Below, one piece after another: positions 51,307 to 60,390 of a stretch of 64,000 nucleotides of DNA. The notes under the pieces are model-generated. The model saw nothing but the letters and a program-made list of their open reading frames with translations. It was not told where the DNA came from and did not search any database. Numbering within the stretch: position 1 is the stretch's first letter; every line of letters begins with the position of its first letter. Made by a program: the position numbers and the translations under genes. The DNA is from Nicoliella lavandulae (GTDB lineage: Bacteria; Bacillota; Bacilli; Lactobacillales; Lactobacillaceae): the NCBI RefSeq assembly GCF_037546185.1, contig NZ_JAWMWH010000001.1, positions 124,001-188,000 of the forward strand. Reading direction: 5' to 3'.

Positions 51307-52461
51307 TTAATTTTGTTGCATTCGATAATTCAAAAAATCAGTAATTGCTTGGATTCCGGGTTCCAAAGCTGCTTCCTTAGGTGTGAAGTCAGCAGAATGG
51401 AGTTGGGCATTATCATCGACACCGAGCCAAAACATTGTTCCGGGAATCTTCGATAATAAGTAACCAAAATCTTCACCAGTCATTGCTGGTTTCGTTTCAA
51501 TAAAGTTAACATGTTCATTTGATTGCATGTAATGGATAAAATTAGCGGTTAATTTAGGATTGTTTTCAACTGGTAAGTACCCACCCTGGTTCAACTCCAC
51601 GTTGACTTCACAGTTATAACTGCGGGCAATTCCAGCGGCAACATCTCTGATTCGTTCGTCAATCGTTTCAATCATGGTTTGAGTTAATCCACGAATCGTT
51701 CCTTCAATGCGGGCGTTTCCAGCAATCACATTTCTGATGGTCCCGGCTTGAAGTTTACCAAAAGTAATGACCCCACTTTGAATTGGGTCAATGCTTCTAG
51801 AAATGATGGTTTGGATTTGGTTGATGAATTGAGCTGCAACCACTACCATATCATTGGCATTTTGCGGATAAGCAGCATGCCCACTCTTCCCAATTAAATC
51901 AACGTTGACTTCGGTCGTACCGGCAAATAAGGTGCCCATTCGGCAACCAATTGCACCGGCTGGTAAATCTGGTGTGTCGTGTAAGCCATAGAATTCATCA
52001 GGACGCCATTGACCTTCAAAGACGCCTGCTTCGTAAGCTAACTTACCGCCGTTCTCACTTTCTTCAGCTGGTTGGAAGAAGAAAATGAGGTTATCTTTAG
52101 GTTGATGGGTTGTAAAGTAACTCAATACCCCTAAAGCAACGGTCATGTGCATGTCATGGCCACACGCATGCATTGTATTAGCATGCTTAGAAGCATATTC
52201 TAGGCCAGTCGCTTCCGTTACTGGTAATGCATCAATATCAGCCCGATAACCAATCGTTCTGGTTGGTTGACTACCTTCGATTCGAACCAACAACGCCGTT
52301 GGTAGTGAATCAATTTCCTTCATTGTTAAGTGTGTTTGATCAAATCCACTAATGATTTGTTTCAAGTACGCATGCGTCTTAGTTTCATGTAACGCTAATT
52401 CTGGAATTTGGTGTAAGTGCCGGCGAATTTTAATTAAATCTGCTTCTTTTAATGTAGCCAT
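51307..52461 (-). CDS. dapL: N-acetyldiaminopimelate deacetylase (M20 family)
   Basis: This 384-residue zinc amidohydrolase of the M20D family removes the acetyl group from N-acetyl-diaminopimelate. The metal-binding CGHDMHM near residue 97, HAAYPQ region (SGHAAYP) and GEDFGY near residue 330 are the expected conserved sites. Both the context (dapD directly upstream) and the family point to the acetylase branch. ATG 52461 overlaps nothing; the GTG at 52470 overlaps the dapD stop. I name it dapL by function; other annotators use N-acetyldiaminopimelate deacetylase without a symbol. Confidence 0.88.
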   Translation of the reverse strand: MATLKEADLIKIRRHLHQIPELALHETKTHAYLKQIISGFDQTHLTMKEIDSLPTALLVRIEGSQPTRTIGYRADIDALPVTEATGLEYASKHANTMHACGHDMHMTVALGVLSYFTTHQPKDNLIFFFQPAEESENGGKLAYEAGVFEGQWRPDEFYGLHDTPDLPAGAIGCRMGTLFAGTTEVNVDLIGKSGHAAYPQNANDMVVVAAQFINQIQTIISRSIDPIQSGVITFGKLQAGTIRNVIAGNARIEGTIRGLTQTMIETIDERIRDVAAGIARSYNCEVNVELNQGGYLPVENNPKLTANFIHYMQSNEHVNFIETKPAMTGEDFGYLLSKIPGTMFWLGVDDNAQLHSADFTPKEAALEPGIQAITDFLNYRMQQN

Positions 52462-52466
52462 TGAAA

Positions 52467-53171
52467 TCACAACTTTCTTAAATCGTCTTCTAAACTAGTC
52501 TTAGATTGAGTTCCTGCATCAACATCTTTGATCTTACGTGCTGGGGTTCCAGCAACCATTGTATATGGTTCCACATCGTGGGTTACGATGGCACCGGCAG
52601 CAACTACGGCACCCTTTCCAACGTGAACTCCTTCGATTACTACGGCGTTAGCACCAATTAATACGTCATCATCGATCCGAACTGGTTCAGCAGATGCTGG
52701 TTCGATCACTCCGGCAAGAACGGCACCGGCACCAATGTGGGAATGTTCCCCAACGATGGCACGACCACCCATTACAACTCCCATATCGATCATGGAATTA
52801 GCACCAATTTCACAACCGATGTTAATGATGGCTCCCATCATTACTACGGCATTGTCACCAATTAATACTTGGTCTCTGATGATGGCACCGGGTTCGATCC
52901 GTGCGTTAATGTTCTTTAAATCAAGTAATGGAACGGCTGAGTTACGAGTCCAGTTTTCAATTTCGTAATCATTAATTGCAGCTTCTTTTAATAGTGGTTC
53001 AACCACTGCCCAGTCACCAAAGATAACTGCGGAATCAGTTCCCTTAAATACCTTTACATCTGCTGGGAAATCGATTTGGTCAATTTGACCGTTTACGTAT
53101 ACCTTAACTGGGGTTTGCTTCTTTGCAGTTGAAATGTAGTTAATGATTGATTTTGCATCTAATTGTGCCAT
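52467..53171 (-). CDS. dapD: Tetrahydrodipicolinate N-acetyltransferase
   Basis: This 234-residue left-handed beta-helix enzyme acetylates tetrahydrodipicolinate. The N-terminal region (DAKSIINYISTAKK) is family-specific, and the hexapeptide repeat region (residues 88-205) is rich in I-G-x-N/D-A-V units such as DNAVVMMGAIINIG and DDVLIGANAVV. The acetyl-CoA-binding C-terminal PARKIKDV is present. That the acetyl and not the succinyl branch operates agrees with the M20D deacetylase. RBS AAAGGAG. Confidence 0.93.
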   Translation of the reverse strand: MAQLDAKSIINYISTAKKQTPVKVYVNGQIDQIDFPADVKVFKGTDSAVIFGDWAVVEPLLKEAAINDYEIENWTRNSAVPLLDLKNINARIEPGAIIRDQVLIGDNAVVMMGAIINIGCEIGANSMIDMGVVMGGRAIVGEHSHIGAGAVLAGVIEPASAEPVRIDDDVLIGANAVVIEGVHVGKGAVVAAGAIVTHDVEPYTMVAGTPARKIKDVDAGTQSKTSLEDDLRKL

Positions 53172-53228
53172 GTTTAAATTACTCCTTTAGGGTTATAAAT
53201 TTATTTTTCTACTATTATATAGTTTATC

Positions 53229-54542
53229 TTATTTACCATCTAATCCATAATCAAGTCGTTCAAGATCCGCTGGGGTTTCACGACGGGTTACTAGCGTGGC
53301 CTTGCCGTTATCCACAAAGACAATGGCTGGTTTTGGATTTAGGTTATAGTTAGAAGCCATTGCATAACCGTATGCTCCGGTATCTAACATTACTAATACA
53401 TCCCCTGGTTGTGTCTTTGGTAGGGGTTGGTCTTGAATCAAGATGTCACCTGACTCACAGTACTTCCCGGCAATATGAACATGTTCTACAATTTCATCTG
53501 CGGGCCGGTTAGCAACTACTGCTTCGTACTTAGCATCGTATAGTGCTGGCCGGATGTTATCACCCATCCCACCATCAACGGATACATATGAACGAATGCC
53601 TTCAACATCCTTGCGAGAACCGATCGTGTAAAGGTTGTATCCAGCAGGACCGACAATGGAACGACCGGGTTCAATCCAAACGGCTGGGGTATCAAGACCG
53701 TGATCTTGGCTAGCTTGTTTAATGGTCTTAATGATCGTATCCACAAATTGTTCTGGCTTAAGTGGTTTGTCTTCATCGGTATAACGAATTCCAAATCCAC
53801 CACCAACATCGATCACTTTTGCTTGGTAGTTAAAACGTTGCTTCCAATCAGCAGCTAATTCTACTAACTTGTTAGCTGCCATTTCAAACCCGTTCAATTC
53901 AAAGATTTGTGAACCGATGTGGGCATGAATTCCAATTAGGTGCATCCGAGAATGTTTCAACACCGTTTGTAATGCGCGTTCAGCTTCGCCGGATTCTAAG
54001 TCGAACCCAAACTTACTGTCAACTTGACCGGTTTGAATGTATTCATGCGTATGAGCTGAAATCCCCGGGGTGATACGAAGCATTACTTCGATTTCAGCAT
54101 TGGATTTGGCAAGCACTTGTTCTAACAAGTCAATTTCATGGAAGTTATCTAAAGCAATTACGCCAATGCCATTGTCAACTGCCATTTGCAATTCGGCTAA
54201 TGACTTGTTGTTGCCATGGAATGTCATCTTACTAGCGGGGAAGCCAGCGTGTAATGCCATGCTCATTTCACCAGCTGACACCACATCGATGTGACAGTTC
54301 ATTGAATCAACTAATTGATACATTGCCGTGTTAGCAAACGCTTTACTTGCGTAACAAACGGCATAGTCAACGTCGTTGTTTTTGAAAACTTCTTGGAAGT
54401 GTTCAATTTGTGATTTGATCTTGTTCACATCGTAAACCACTAATGGGGTGCCAAATTCATTGGCTAATTCCACTGCATCGCAACCACCAATGGTAAGGTG
54501 GCCTGCTTGGTTAATATCGGATTGACTAATTTGCTCGTTCAT
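53229..54542 (-). CDS. lysA: Diaminopimelate decarboxylase
   Basis: The 437-residue PLP enzyme turns meso-diaminopimelate into lysine. The PLP lysine is in YASKAFAN near residue 66, and the HIGSQI and GGGFGIRY regions bind the phosphate. CESGDIL is the substrate-binding segment near residue 360. It is the first gene of the riboswitch-controlled operon and has AGGAGG directly upstream. Length and motifs are normal. Confidence 0.96.
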   Translation of the reverse strand: MNEQISQSDINQAGHLTIGGCDAVELANEFGTPLVVYDVNKIKSQIEHFQEVFKNNDVDYAVCYASKAFANTAMYQLVDSMNCHIDVVSAGEMSMALHAGFPASKMTFHGNNKSLAELQMAVDNGIGVIALDNFHEIDLLEQVLAKSNAEIEVMLRITPGISAHTHEYIQTGQVDSKFGFDLESGEAERALQTVLKHSRMHLIGIHAHIGSQIFELNGFEMAANKLVELAADWKQRFNYQAKVIDVGGGFGIRYTDEDKPLKPEQFVDTIIKTIKQASQDHGLDTPAVWIEPGRSIVGPAGYNLYTIGSRKDVEGIRSYVSVDGGMGDNIRPALYDAKYEAVVANRPADEIVEHVHIAGKYCESGDILIQDQPLPKTQPGDVLVMLDTGAYGYAMASNYNLNPKPAIVFVDNGKATLVTRRETPADLERLDYGLDGK

Positions 54543-54584
54543 AAAATTTCCTCCTGAATTTAAATGAGGTCGCTAATATTGCAC

Positions 54585-54638
54585 AAAAAAGGATTCCTTC
54601 GTACGAATGTGGTAAACACGTTCATACAAAAGAATCCT
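54585..54638 (-). terminator. Terminator of the lysine riboswitch
   Basis: On the minus strand AGGATTCTTTTGTATGAACG forms a long stem with the region ending GAATCC, followed by TTTTTT (54590-54585). It would stop transcription before lysA when lysine is bound. Confidence 0.88.
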
Positions 54639-54673
54639 AATGGTTTTAGACATTTTCATTATTAGTTTCTTAT

Positions 54674-54850
54674 TGTCGAAAGCGCTCCACAAGCTTTTCC
54701 TTGTGACAGTCCGTGACCTCTTAAATCACGTCCCAGAAAGTATTTAGCTGTAACTAAGTACTAACTTCGGCAACCGCGCTGTTCGATTAATCTCGATGTC
54801 ATTACAGTGACTCAATTAATCTAGTAGTCTTGGATGCGACCTCTTCGATT
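54674..54850 (-). promoter_or_regulatory. Lysine riboswitch
   Basis: On the minus strand the L-box core motifs appear in order: AGAGGTCGCATCC, GACTACTAGA, GTTGCCGAAGTTAGTA, TTTCTGGGACGTG, GGTCACGGACTGTCACA and GTGGAGCGCTTTC. P1 is closed by TCGAA at the 5' side and TTCGA at the 3' side. It is the leader of lysA and the genes downstream. The sequence between lysA and the lysC start contains nothing else except promoters. Confidence 0.93.
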
Positions 54851-54859
54851 ACTTAAAAT

Positions 54860-54886
54860 GTTATAGCATCTCACCCGTTTCGTCAA
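54860..54886 (-). promoter_or_regulatory. Promoter of the lysA operon
   Basis: On the minus strand TTGACG (54886-54881) and an extended TGC-TATAAC (-10 at 54865-54860) are 15 bases apart. Transcription should start near 54853, just before the riboswitch. Confidence 0.65.
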
Positions 54887-54967
54887 CACTTTTACTCAAA
54901 AATTTTTTTATTTTTTTTATTACTATATATGATTTTTTGAAACGCCCTGGTCATGCGGTTATCGTTG

Positions 54968-54995
54968 TTGATTAAATTTAATTTCATGATAGAAT
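54968..54995 (+). promoter_or_regulatory. Promoter of lysC-dapF
   Basis: TTGATT at 54968 and TAGAAT at 54990 are 16 bases apart. The transcript would start near 55002 and have a leader of about 35 bases, too short for a riboswitch. Confidence 0.55.
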
Positions 54996-55036
54996 GCAAA
55001 TTAATCAATGTGAAAATTATTAGAGGAGTGTATCCC

Positions 55037-56410
55037 GTGACTAAAATCATTAAATTTGGTGGTAGTTCACTAGCTAATGGTGATCAATACCAAAAAGTTA
55101 TCGACATTATCAACGCAGATCCCAAAAGACAAGTAATCGTAGTTTCCGCACCTGGGAAACGGTTTGATGGTGATATCAAAGTAACCGACTTATTAATTCA
55201 ATATGCAAACGAAACCGTTGCCGGCAAGGACAGTAGTAAAACCCTGGCAACCATCATTGAACGGTATCAACAAATTGCTGATCAATTTAACGTGTCCGCT
55301 GATCAATTTAAACAAATTGCTGACACATTGACCAACCTACCTAACCAAAAATATCCAAATAATGAATATTTATTAGCTGCTTTTAAGGCACATGGTGAAA
55401 AATTAAATGCTGAACTAATGGCGATGGTCTTAAATCAACTAGGCGTTGAATCCCGCTTTGTTGACCCTAGCGAAGCTGGTATCACCGTAAGTGATGATGA
55501 CCCTAACGCAGCTACGGTACTGCCAGAAACCTACGAAAACCTAGGTCACTTTGGCTATGGCAAGGAAAAATTAGTCTTCCCTGGTTTCTTTGGTATCACT
55601 AAGGAAGGTAACATTGCCACCTTTGCCCGGGGTGGTTCCGACATTACTGGTTCAATCATTGCCCGTGGATTAAACATCCCCCTATATGAAAACTTTACCG
55701 ATGTTAGTGCTATCTATGCCGCTAATCCAAAGATCATCGATCATCCCATCGCCATTAAAAAGATGACTTATCGTGAAATGCGAGAACTATCATATGCTGG
55801 TTTCTCAGTCTTTAACGATGAAGCCATTATTCCTGCGATTGAAGGTAAGGTCACCATTAACGTGCGTAATACGAACGACCCCGATGCTCCCGGCACCCTA
55901 ATCGTTCCAGAAGGTGGCTTCCAAGCTGAACACCCAATCACGGGAGTAGCTAGTTCGAATCACTTCGCAGCACTTTATCTCCACCGTTACCTCTTAAATA
56001 AGGAAGTTGGGTTTACATTAAAACTCCTCCAAATTTTTTATAAGTACGGAATTTCATATGAACACATGCCATCTGGAATTGATGATTTAACAATTATTTT
56101 CGATAAGAACCAGTTAAATCAAGATAAAATCAAAGCAATGTGTAATGATATTCATGACATTTTGCATCCCGATAAATTACAATGGATCGACGACTACGCC
56201 ATCATCATGGTGGTTGGTGAAGGCATGGTAGATCAAACTAACGCCTTAAGTAAGTCCATCGACCCACTCGCCGCAGATAATATTAAAGTCAACATGATCA
56301 ACCAAGGTGCTTCCCAAATTTCCATCATGATTGGAACTCGTAAATCAGATGCTAACCGCGCCGTCGTTGATATTTATAATCAATTTTTCAATCAACAGGA
56401 AGGTGAATAA
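55037..56410 (+). CDS. lysC: Aspartate kinase
   Basis: This 457-residue kinase phosphorylates aspartate, the first step of lysine, threonine and methionine synthesis. The N-terminal KFGGSSLANG is the nucleotide-binding motif, and FARGGSDITGSIIARGL near residue 200 is the catalytic region. The C-terminal part has tandem ACT-like domains for allosteric control. GTG 55037 follows GAGGAG about 9 bases upstream; the track start at 54953 overlaps the promoter. It lies divergent from the riboswitch operon and 2 bases before dapF. Confidence 0.95.
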   Translation: MTKIIKFGGSSLANGDQYQKVIDIINADPKRQVIVVSAPGKRFDGDIKVTDLLIQYANETVAGKDSSKTLATIIERYQQIADQFNVSADQFKQIADTLTNLPNQKYPNNEYLLAAFKAHGEKLNAELMAMVLNQLGVESRFVDPSEAGITVSDDDPNAATVLPETYENLGHFGYGKEKLVFPGFFGITKEGNIATFARGGSDITGSIIARGLNIPLYENFTDVSAIYAANPKIIDHPIAIKKMTYREMRELSYAGFSVFNDEAIIPAIEGKVTINVRNTNDPDAPGTLIVPEGGFQAEHPITGVASSNHFAALYLHRYLLNKEVGFTLKLLQIFYKYGISYEHMPSGIDDLTIIFDKNQLNQDKIKAMCNDIHDILHPDKLQWIDDYAIIMVVGEGMVDQTNALSKSIDPLAADNIKVNMINQGASQISIMIGTRKSDANRAVVDIYNQFFNQQEGE

Positions 56411-56412
56411 CA

Positions 56413-57399
56413 ATGGCTCAATTATTAAAGGTCCATGGTTCCGAAAATCAATTTTTTATCTTAGATCAAACTGCATTAACCACTAAACTATCCGCTGACG
56501 AATTAACTAAGTTAGCCCAAACCATCTGTAAGCCAGATAGCTTATTAGATGGTGCAGATGGAGTATTAGTTGTTGATAGCTCCAATCATGCAGACGCAAT
56601 TGGTCGCATGGAAGTGGTTAACGCCGACGGGAGCCGGGCTTCAATGTGTGGGAACGGTTTACGTTGTGTTTCTCGGTACCTATCCGATCAATCTGGTCAA
56701 AATGAATTCAAGGTGGAAACTCCGGCTGCCGACCTATTCGTTGAACGCCAAGCCCCTCTAGCACCAGACGTAACTGCTTTTGCAGTTGAAATCTCACCCG
56801 TTCGTTACCAAAAGGAAGCTTTTCCCTTTGATAACTTGGGCATGGATAAAATTATCAACCAACCACTGCCCCAATTAAACGATCACCTTAAGTTCACGAC
56901 GATTGCCGTACCAAATCCACACTTAATTAGTTTTGTGGATAATGACCATGATTTAAACGATACATTAGGTGAATTAGGACAACGTTTAAACGGTGAAAAC
57001 AAGTACTTCCCAGACGGGGTTAACGTCAACTTCGCTAAGATCTTAGGTAAAAACCGCCTATTCGTAAGAACTTACGAACGTGGGGTTGGGTTTACCAACG
57101 CATGTGGAACTGGCATGTCAGCTACTTCCCTTGCCTTTGCGCTTAACTACCCCGATCAAGTCGACATCGATCAACCAATTGAAGTGACTAATCCTGGTGG
57201 AATGGTCAAGACTAAGGTCCACCCAAATGACGCTAAACAATGGATTCAATTGATTGGAAATGCTACGTTTACCCATCAAGTTACCATTGATGAAGCCGAC
57301 TTACACCATGCCAATATTAATCAGGCTAACACTACCGTTACCGATACTGGTGAAGAAGCCGCATATCAAAAATTTGTTAAATCATTACAGTTAAATTAA
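56413..57399 (+). CDS. dapF: Diaminopimelate epimerase
   Basis: The 328-residue enzyme interconverts L,L- and meso-diaminopimelate, the last shared step before LysA and peptidoglycan. The catalytic cysteines are both visible: MCGNGLRC near residue 76 and ACGTGMSA near residue 235. The chain is about 40 residues longer than the family average (280-290 residues), mostly from a C-terminal tail after the ITHQVTI-like segment. RBS AAGGTGAA. A terminator follows. Confidence 0.94.
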   Translation: MAQLLKVHGSENQFFILDQTALTTKLSADELTKLAQTICKPDSLLDGADGVLVVDSSNHADAIGRMEVVNADGSRASMCGNGLRCVSRYLSDQSGQNEFKVETPAADLFVERQAPLAPDVTAFAVEISPVRYQKEAFPFDNLGMDKIINQPLPQLNDHLKFTTIAVPNPHLISFVDNDHDLNDTLGELGQRLNGENKYFPDGVNVNFAKILGKNRLFVRTYERGVGFTNACGTGMSATSLAFALNYPDQVDIDQPIEVTNPGGMVKTKVHPNDAKQWIQLIGNATFTHQVTIDEADLHHANINQANTTVTDTGEEAAYQKFVKSLQLN

Positions 57400-57409
57400 T
57401 TTTCATTGG

Positions 57410-57437
57410 AAGCGATTGAATAGCAATCGCTTTTTTT
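57410..57437 (+). terminator. Terminator of lysC-dapF
   Basis: AGCGATTG pairs with CAATCGCT around a 5-base loop, followed by TTTTTTT. Confidence 0.88.
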
Positions 57438-57509
57438 ATTGCTCTAAAATGCGTTATCATGAAAATTAGTTGCGGGTACCCTAACTTTTATTTTGTTAAT
57501 ATTAAACGC

Positions 57510-57563
57510 TTTACAATTCATCTTAATAAGAATATAATTTATATTAATTAATAATGATTATAA
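57510..57563 (+). promoter_or_regulatory. Promoter and Per/Fur-box-like operator of the VIT pair
   Basis: TTTACA at 57510 and TATAAT at 57533 are 17 bases apart. TAATAATGATTATAA at 57549-57563, near the transcript start, is one base off a perfect 7-1-7 palindrome and close to the Per box TTATAATNATTATAA. It is followed by AAGTG, as in the perR site at 45161-45175. Confidence 0.6.
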
Positions 57564-57597
57564 AGTGATAATTAAAACAAAAAGGGAGTTGTTAGGA

Positions 57598-58278
57598 ATG
57601 AAGAAACAATCATTAGCACAGAAAATCAACATCATCCGAGCTAGCGTTATGGGGGCCAATGATGGGATTTTATCAGTTGCTGGGATCGTTATTGGGGTGG
57701 CCGGAGCCACTGCCAATTCATTTGCCATTTTCATTTCCGGAATTGCCGGAATGATTGCCGGGACGGTCTCCATGGCGATGGGGGAATGGGTCTCAGTTAG
57801 TACTGAAAAGGATTCACAACGAAATGCAGTCAGCACCCAAAAGAAGGCCCTCGAAAATGACTACCAAGGTGAATTCAACTTAGTTCAAAAAAAATATGAA
57901 GCAATTGGCATCACGCCCGAATTAGCTGCCCAAGCCACTTCTGAAATGATGCATAAAAATTCATTAGTTACCACGGTTCGTGAAAAGTACGGCTTTAACG
58001 TTAATGAATTTACCAGTCCTTATGCAGCCGCAATTGCTTCTATGATTTCATTTCCTACCGGTTCAATCTTACCACTAGCCGCCATCGCCCTATTTCCAAG
58101 TCAACAACGGGTCATCATGACCTTCATTGCCGTCTTAATCGCCCTAGCGATTACTGGTTATTCAGCTGCCGTATTAAGTAAGGCTAATCGCGGCCGCTCC
58201 ATGTTAAGAAATATCATCTCGGGCATGTTGACCATGGTCGTTACATACTTAATTGGTAAGATCATCGGTGCATTATAA
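57598..58278 (+). CDS. VIT1/CCC1-family transporter (first copy)
   Basis: This 226-residue membrane protein belongs to the VIT1/CCC1 family that moves Fe or Mn ions. The N-terminal signature MGANDGILSVAGIVIGVAGA is characteristic, as is the SMAMGEWVSVSTEKDSQR segment with its acidic and polar residues. About five membrane segments are visible with a cytoplasmic metal-binding domain after the second. ATG 57598 follows AAAGGGAG. It lies 19 bases before a second copy of the same family. The upstream operator suggests regulation by PerR or a Fur-family protein. Confidence 0.88.
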   Translation: MKKQSLAQKINIIRASVMGANDGILSVAGIVIGVAGATANSFAIFISGIAGMIAGTVSMAMGEWVSVSTEKDSQRNAVSTQKKALENDYQGEFNLVQKKYEAIGITPELAAQATSEMMHKNSLVTTVREKYGFNVNEFTSPYAAAIASMISFPTGSILPLAAIALFPSQQRVIMTFIAVLIALAITGYSAAVLSKANRGRSMLRNIISGMLTMVVTYLIGKIIGAL

Positions 58279-58297
58279 TTCGAAGGGAGCTATTAAA

Positions 58298-58987
58298 ATG
58301 AAATCAAAGACAAAACAAACCATGGCTGAAAAATTAAATACGCTCAGAGCCGGGGTGCTGGGATCCAATGACGGGATTTTAACCGTTGTCGGCGTTCTAT
58401 TCTCCGTGGCAATTGCCACCCCGAACCCGTTTACCATCTTCATTGCTGGGTTATCCGACCTATTGGCATGTGCCTTTTCAATGGCATCTGGTGAATATGC
58501 ATCGGTTAGTTCTCAACGGGATGCTGAAGGGGCTGCCGTAGCATCCGAAAAGCAACTATTAAAGACCGACTTTGCTGGTGAATTAAAGGCCGTTCAAGAT
58601 TACTACGTTGCCCGGGGCATCACCCCAGAAACTGCCCATAAGATTGCTCAGGAATTATTAGATAAGAATCCCCTCGCTACGATGGTCAATGTTAAAAATG
58701 ACATTCAACTTGGTCACTACATGAATCCTTGGAACGCTGCTTTTTCATCTCTCTTTTCAGCAGCATTAGGTGGCATCTTACCACTAGCTGCCATGTCATT
58801 GCTCCCTACTGGCATCGAATGGCCAGGGACGATCTTAGCCGTTATTATTTCAGTGGCCATTACCGGGTTCTTGAGTGCCAAACTAGGTAACGGGCTCGTT
58901 AAAACCGCCATCATTCGTAACATTATTATTGGAATTTTAACCATGATCATTCACTATTCCGTAGGAAAATTAATGAACCAATTTTAA
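58298..58987 (+). CDS. VIT1/CCC1-family transporter (second copy)
   Basis: The 229-residue protein is a diverged paralogue of its upstream neighbour. It has LGSNDGILTVVGVLFSVAIA at the N terminus and SMASGEYASVSSQRDAEG in place of the first copy's segment. Such tandem pairs occur in lactic acid bacteria. They could form a heteromeric pair or transport different metals. ATG 58298 follows GAAGGGAGC. A hairpin terminator follows the stop. Confidence 0.88.
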   Translation: MKSKTKQTMAEKLNTLRAGVLGSNDGILTVVGVLFSVAIATPNPFTIFIAGLSDLLACAFSMASGEYASVSSQRDAEGAAVASEKQLLKTDFAGELKAVQDYYVARGITPETAHKIAQELLDKNPLATMVNVKNDIQLGHYMNPWNAAFSSLFSAALGGILPLAAMSLLPTGIEWPGTILAVIISVAITGFLSAKLGNGLVKTAIIRNIIIGILTMIIHYSVGKLMNQF

Positions 58988-58989
58988 AC

Positions 58990-59022
58990 TACCGACCTCA
59001 AATTAATTTGGGGCCGGTTTTT
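58990..59022 (+). terminator. Terminator of the VIT pair
   Basis: ACCGACCTCAAAT pairs with ATTTGGGGCCGGT with two mismatches, then TTTTT. Confidence 0.75.
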
Positions 59023-59112
59023 GATTGAAATCGATAATTTTATCCAATATAATTGTTATCAATATGTATTTTACAAACGTTAATCATTTTTACGGAGGAA
59101 TTTTATACCCAT

Positions 59113-60381
59113 ATGGAAAAAGAAAAGAAAATCAAGATTTTAAAGGATCTCATCGATATTAAATCAGTCAATGATAACGAAGGTGCCGTTGCTGAATATC
59201 TACTCCATCTCTTCCAAGAATATGATATCAACGCTAAACTAGTGGCTGAATTCCATAACCGCAGCAATATCATTGCTGAAATGGGAAATGGACAACATCC
59301 CAAACTCGGGTTAAGTGGTCACTTAGATACTGTTCATCAAGGAGATGAGCGGACCTGGCATTCCAATCCATTTGAAGGTACCCTTAAAAAGGGCCGGATG
59401 TATGGACGAGGAACGACCGATATGAAAGGCGGAATTGCTGATTTAGCAATTGCGATGATCGAATTAAAAGAAGCTAATACGCCCATCAATGGAACCATTC
59501 GATTCATTGGAACCATCGGAGAAGAACTATCAGCCGCAGGTGCTAAGTTCCTGACCGACAAGGGCTATGTTGATGATTTAGACGCAATGGTAATTGCAGA
59601 ACCCAGTGGGGTTTCACTTCATGGGCTCCGTTCCTATGTTAATAGTGATGGAGTCACGATTGATAAAAAGGTCTTAAAGGATCTCTTGAAAAAGGCCTTC
59701 CTATCAGATGCATTAGAACAACATTTTATCATTAAGGCTCATAAGGGGTGGATGGCATACCGGGTAACAGCCCGAGGAAAAGCCGCTCACAGCTCGATGC
59801 CACAAATGGGAATTAATGCGATTGATTCATTGATCAAATACTACCTCGCAGAAAAGGAATTCTACGCTAACTTGACCGAATCAGACCCTGAATTAGGGCG
59901 GACGGTTTATTCCCCTGATATTTTCCACGGGGGCGAACAAATCAACTCTGTCCCCGACTTAGCCTATGAAATCGTTAAGGTCAGAACGATTCCACAAGTC
60001 TCCAATGAAGAACTAATTCGCCGGCTTAAAATTGTAATCGCTAAACTCAATGCGCAACCAGGAATCGAATTGGAACTAACGGTAGAACACAGTGAACTAC
60101 CGGTTAAAAGCGATAACCACACTAAGCTCTTTAACATCTTCCAAAAGCATGCTAAGCACACGTTGCACGAACCAGATGCCCTCCCGGCAATTGGGGTTTC
60201 ATTAGGTACTGATGCCTCTGAATTCAGACGCCACAATGAAACCATGGATGTGGCGGTCGTAGGACCTGGCAACACCACCGCCCATAGTCCCAATGAATAC
60301 GTTGAAATTTCCACTTACCTGGATATGATCAAACTCTACAAGGCCACCATTGTTGACTTTTTAGACCACAATCAAGACTAG
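59113..60381 (+). CDS. M20-family peptidase/deacylase (ArgE/DapE group)
   Basis: The 422-residue zinc hydrolase belongs to the M20 family, ArgE/DapE group. The metal-binding GLSGHLDTV near residue 67, GRGTTDMKGG near residue 102, GEELSAAG near residue 140, and the last His near the AHSPNEYV motif are all present. An insertion of about 35 residues between the AEPSG and AHKGW motifs carries VDDLDA-type and KKVLKDLLKKAFLSD segments. The substrate is unknown; the acetylase pathway has its own M20 enzyme at 51307, so this is likely a peptidase. ATG 59113 is 14 bases from GGAGG, a rather long spacing. Confidence 0.85.
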   Translation: MEKEKKIKILKDLIDIKSVNDNEGAVAEYLLHLFQEYDINAKLVAEFHNRSNIIAEMGNGQHPKLGLSGHLDTVHQGDERTWHSNPFEGTLKKGRMYGRGTTDMKGGIADLAIAMIELKEANTPINGTIRFIGTIGEELSAAGAKFLTDKGYVDDLDAMVIAEPSGVSLHGLRSYVNSDGVTIDKKVLKDLLKKAFLSDALEQHFIIKAHKGWMAYRVTARGKAAHSSMPQMGINAIDSLIKYYLAEKEFYANLTESDPELGRTVYSPDIFHGGEQINSVPDLAYEIVKVRTIPQVSNEELIRRLKIVIAKLNAQPGIELELTVEHSELPVKSDNHTKLFNIFQKHAKHTLHEPDALPAIGVSLGTDASEFRRHNETMDVAVVGPGNTTAHSPNEYVEISTYLDMIKLYKATIVDFLDHNQD

Positions 60382-60390
60382 GAGCTTAAA

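Noticed and set aside
54585..54850. T-box before lysA
   Set aside because: The long leader and terminator suggested a T-box at first, but the motif order is that of the lysine riboswitch and the T-box sequence is absent.
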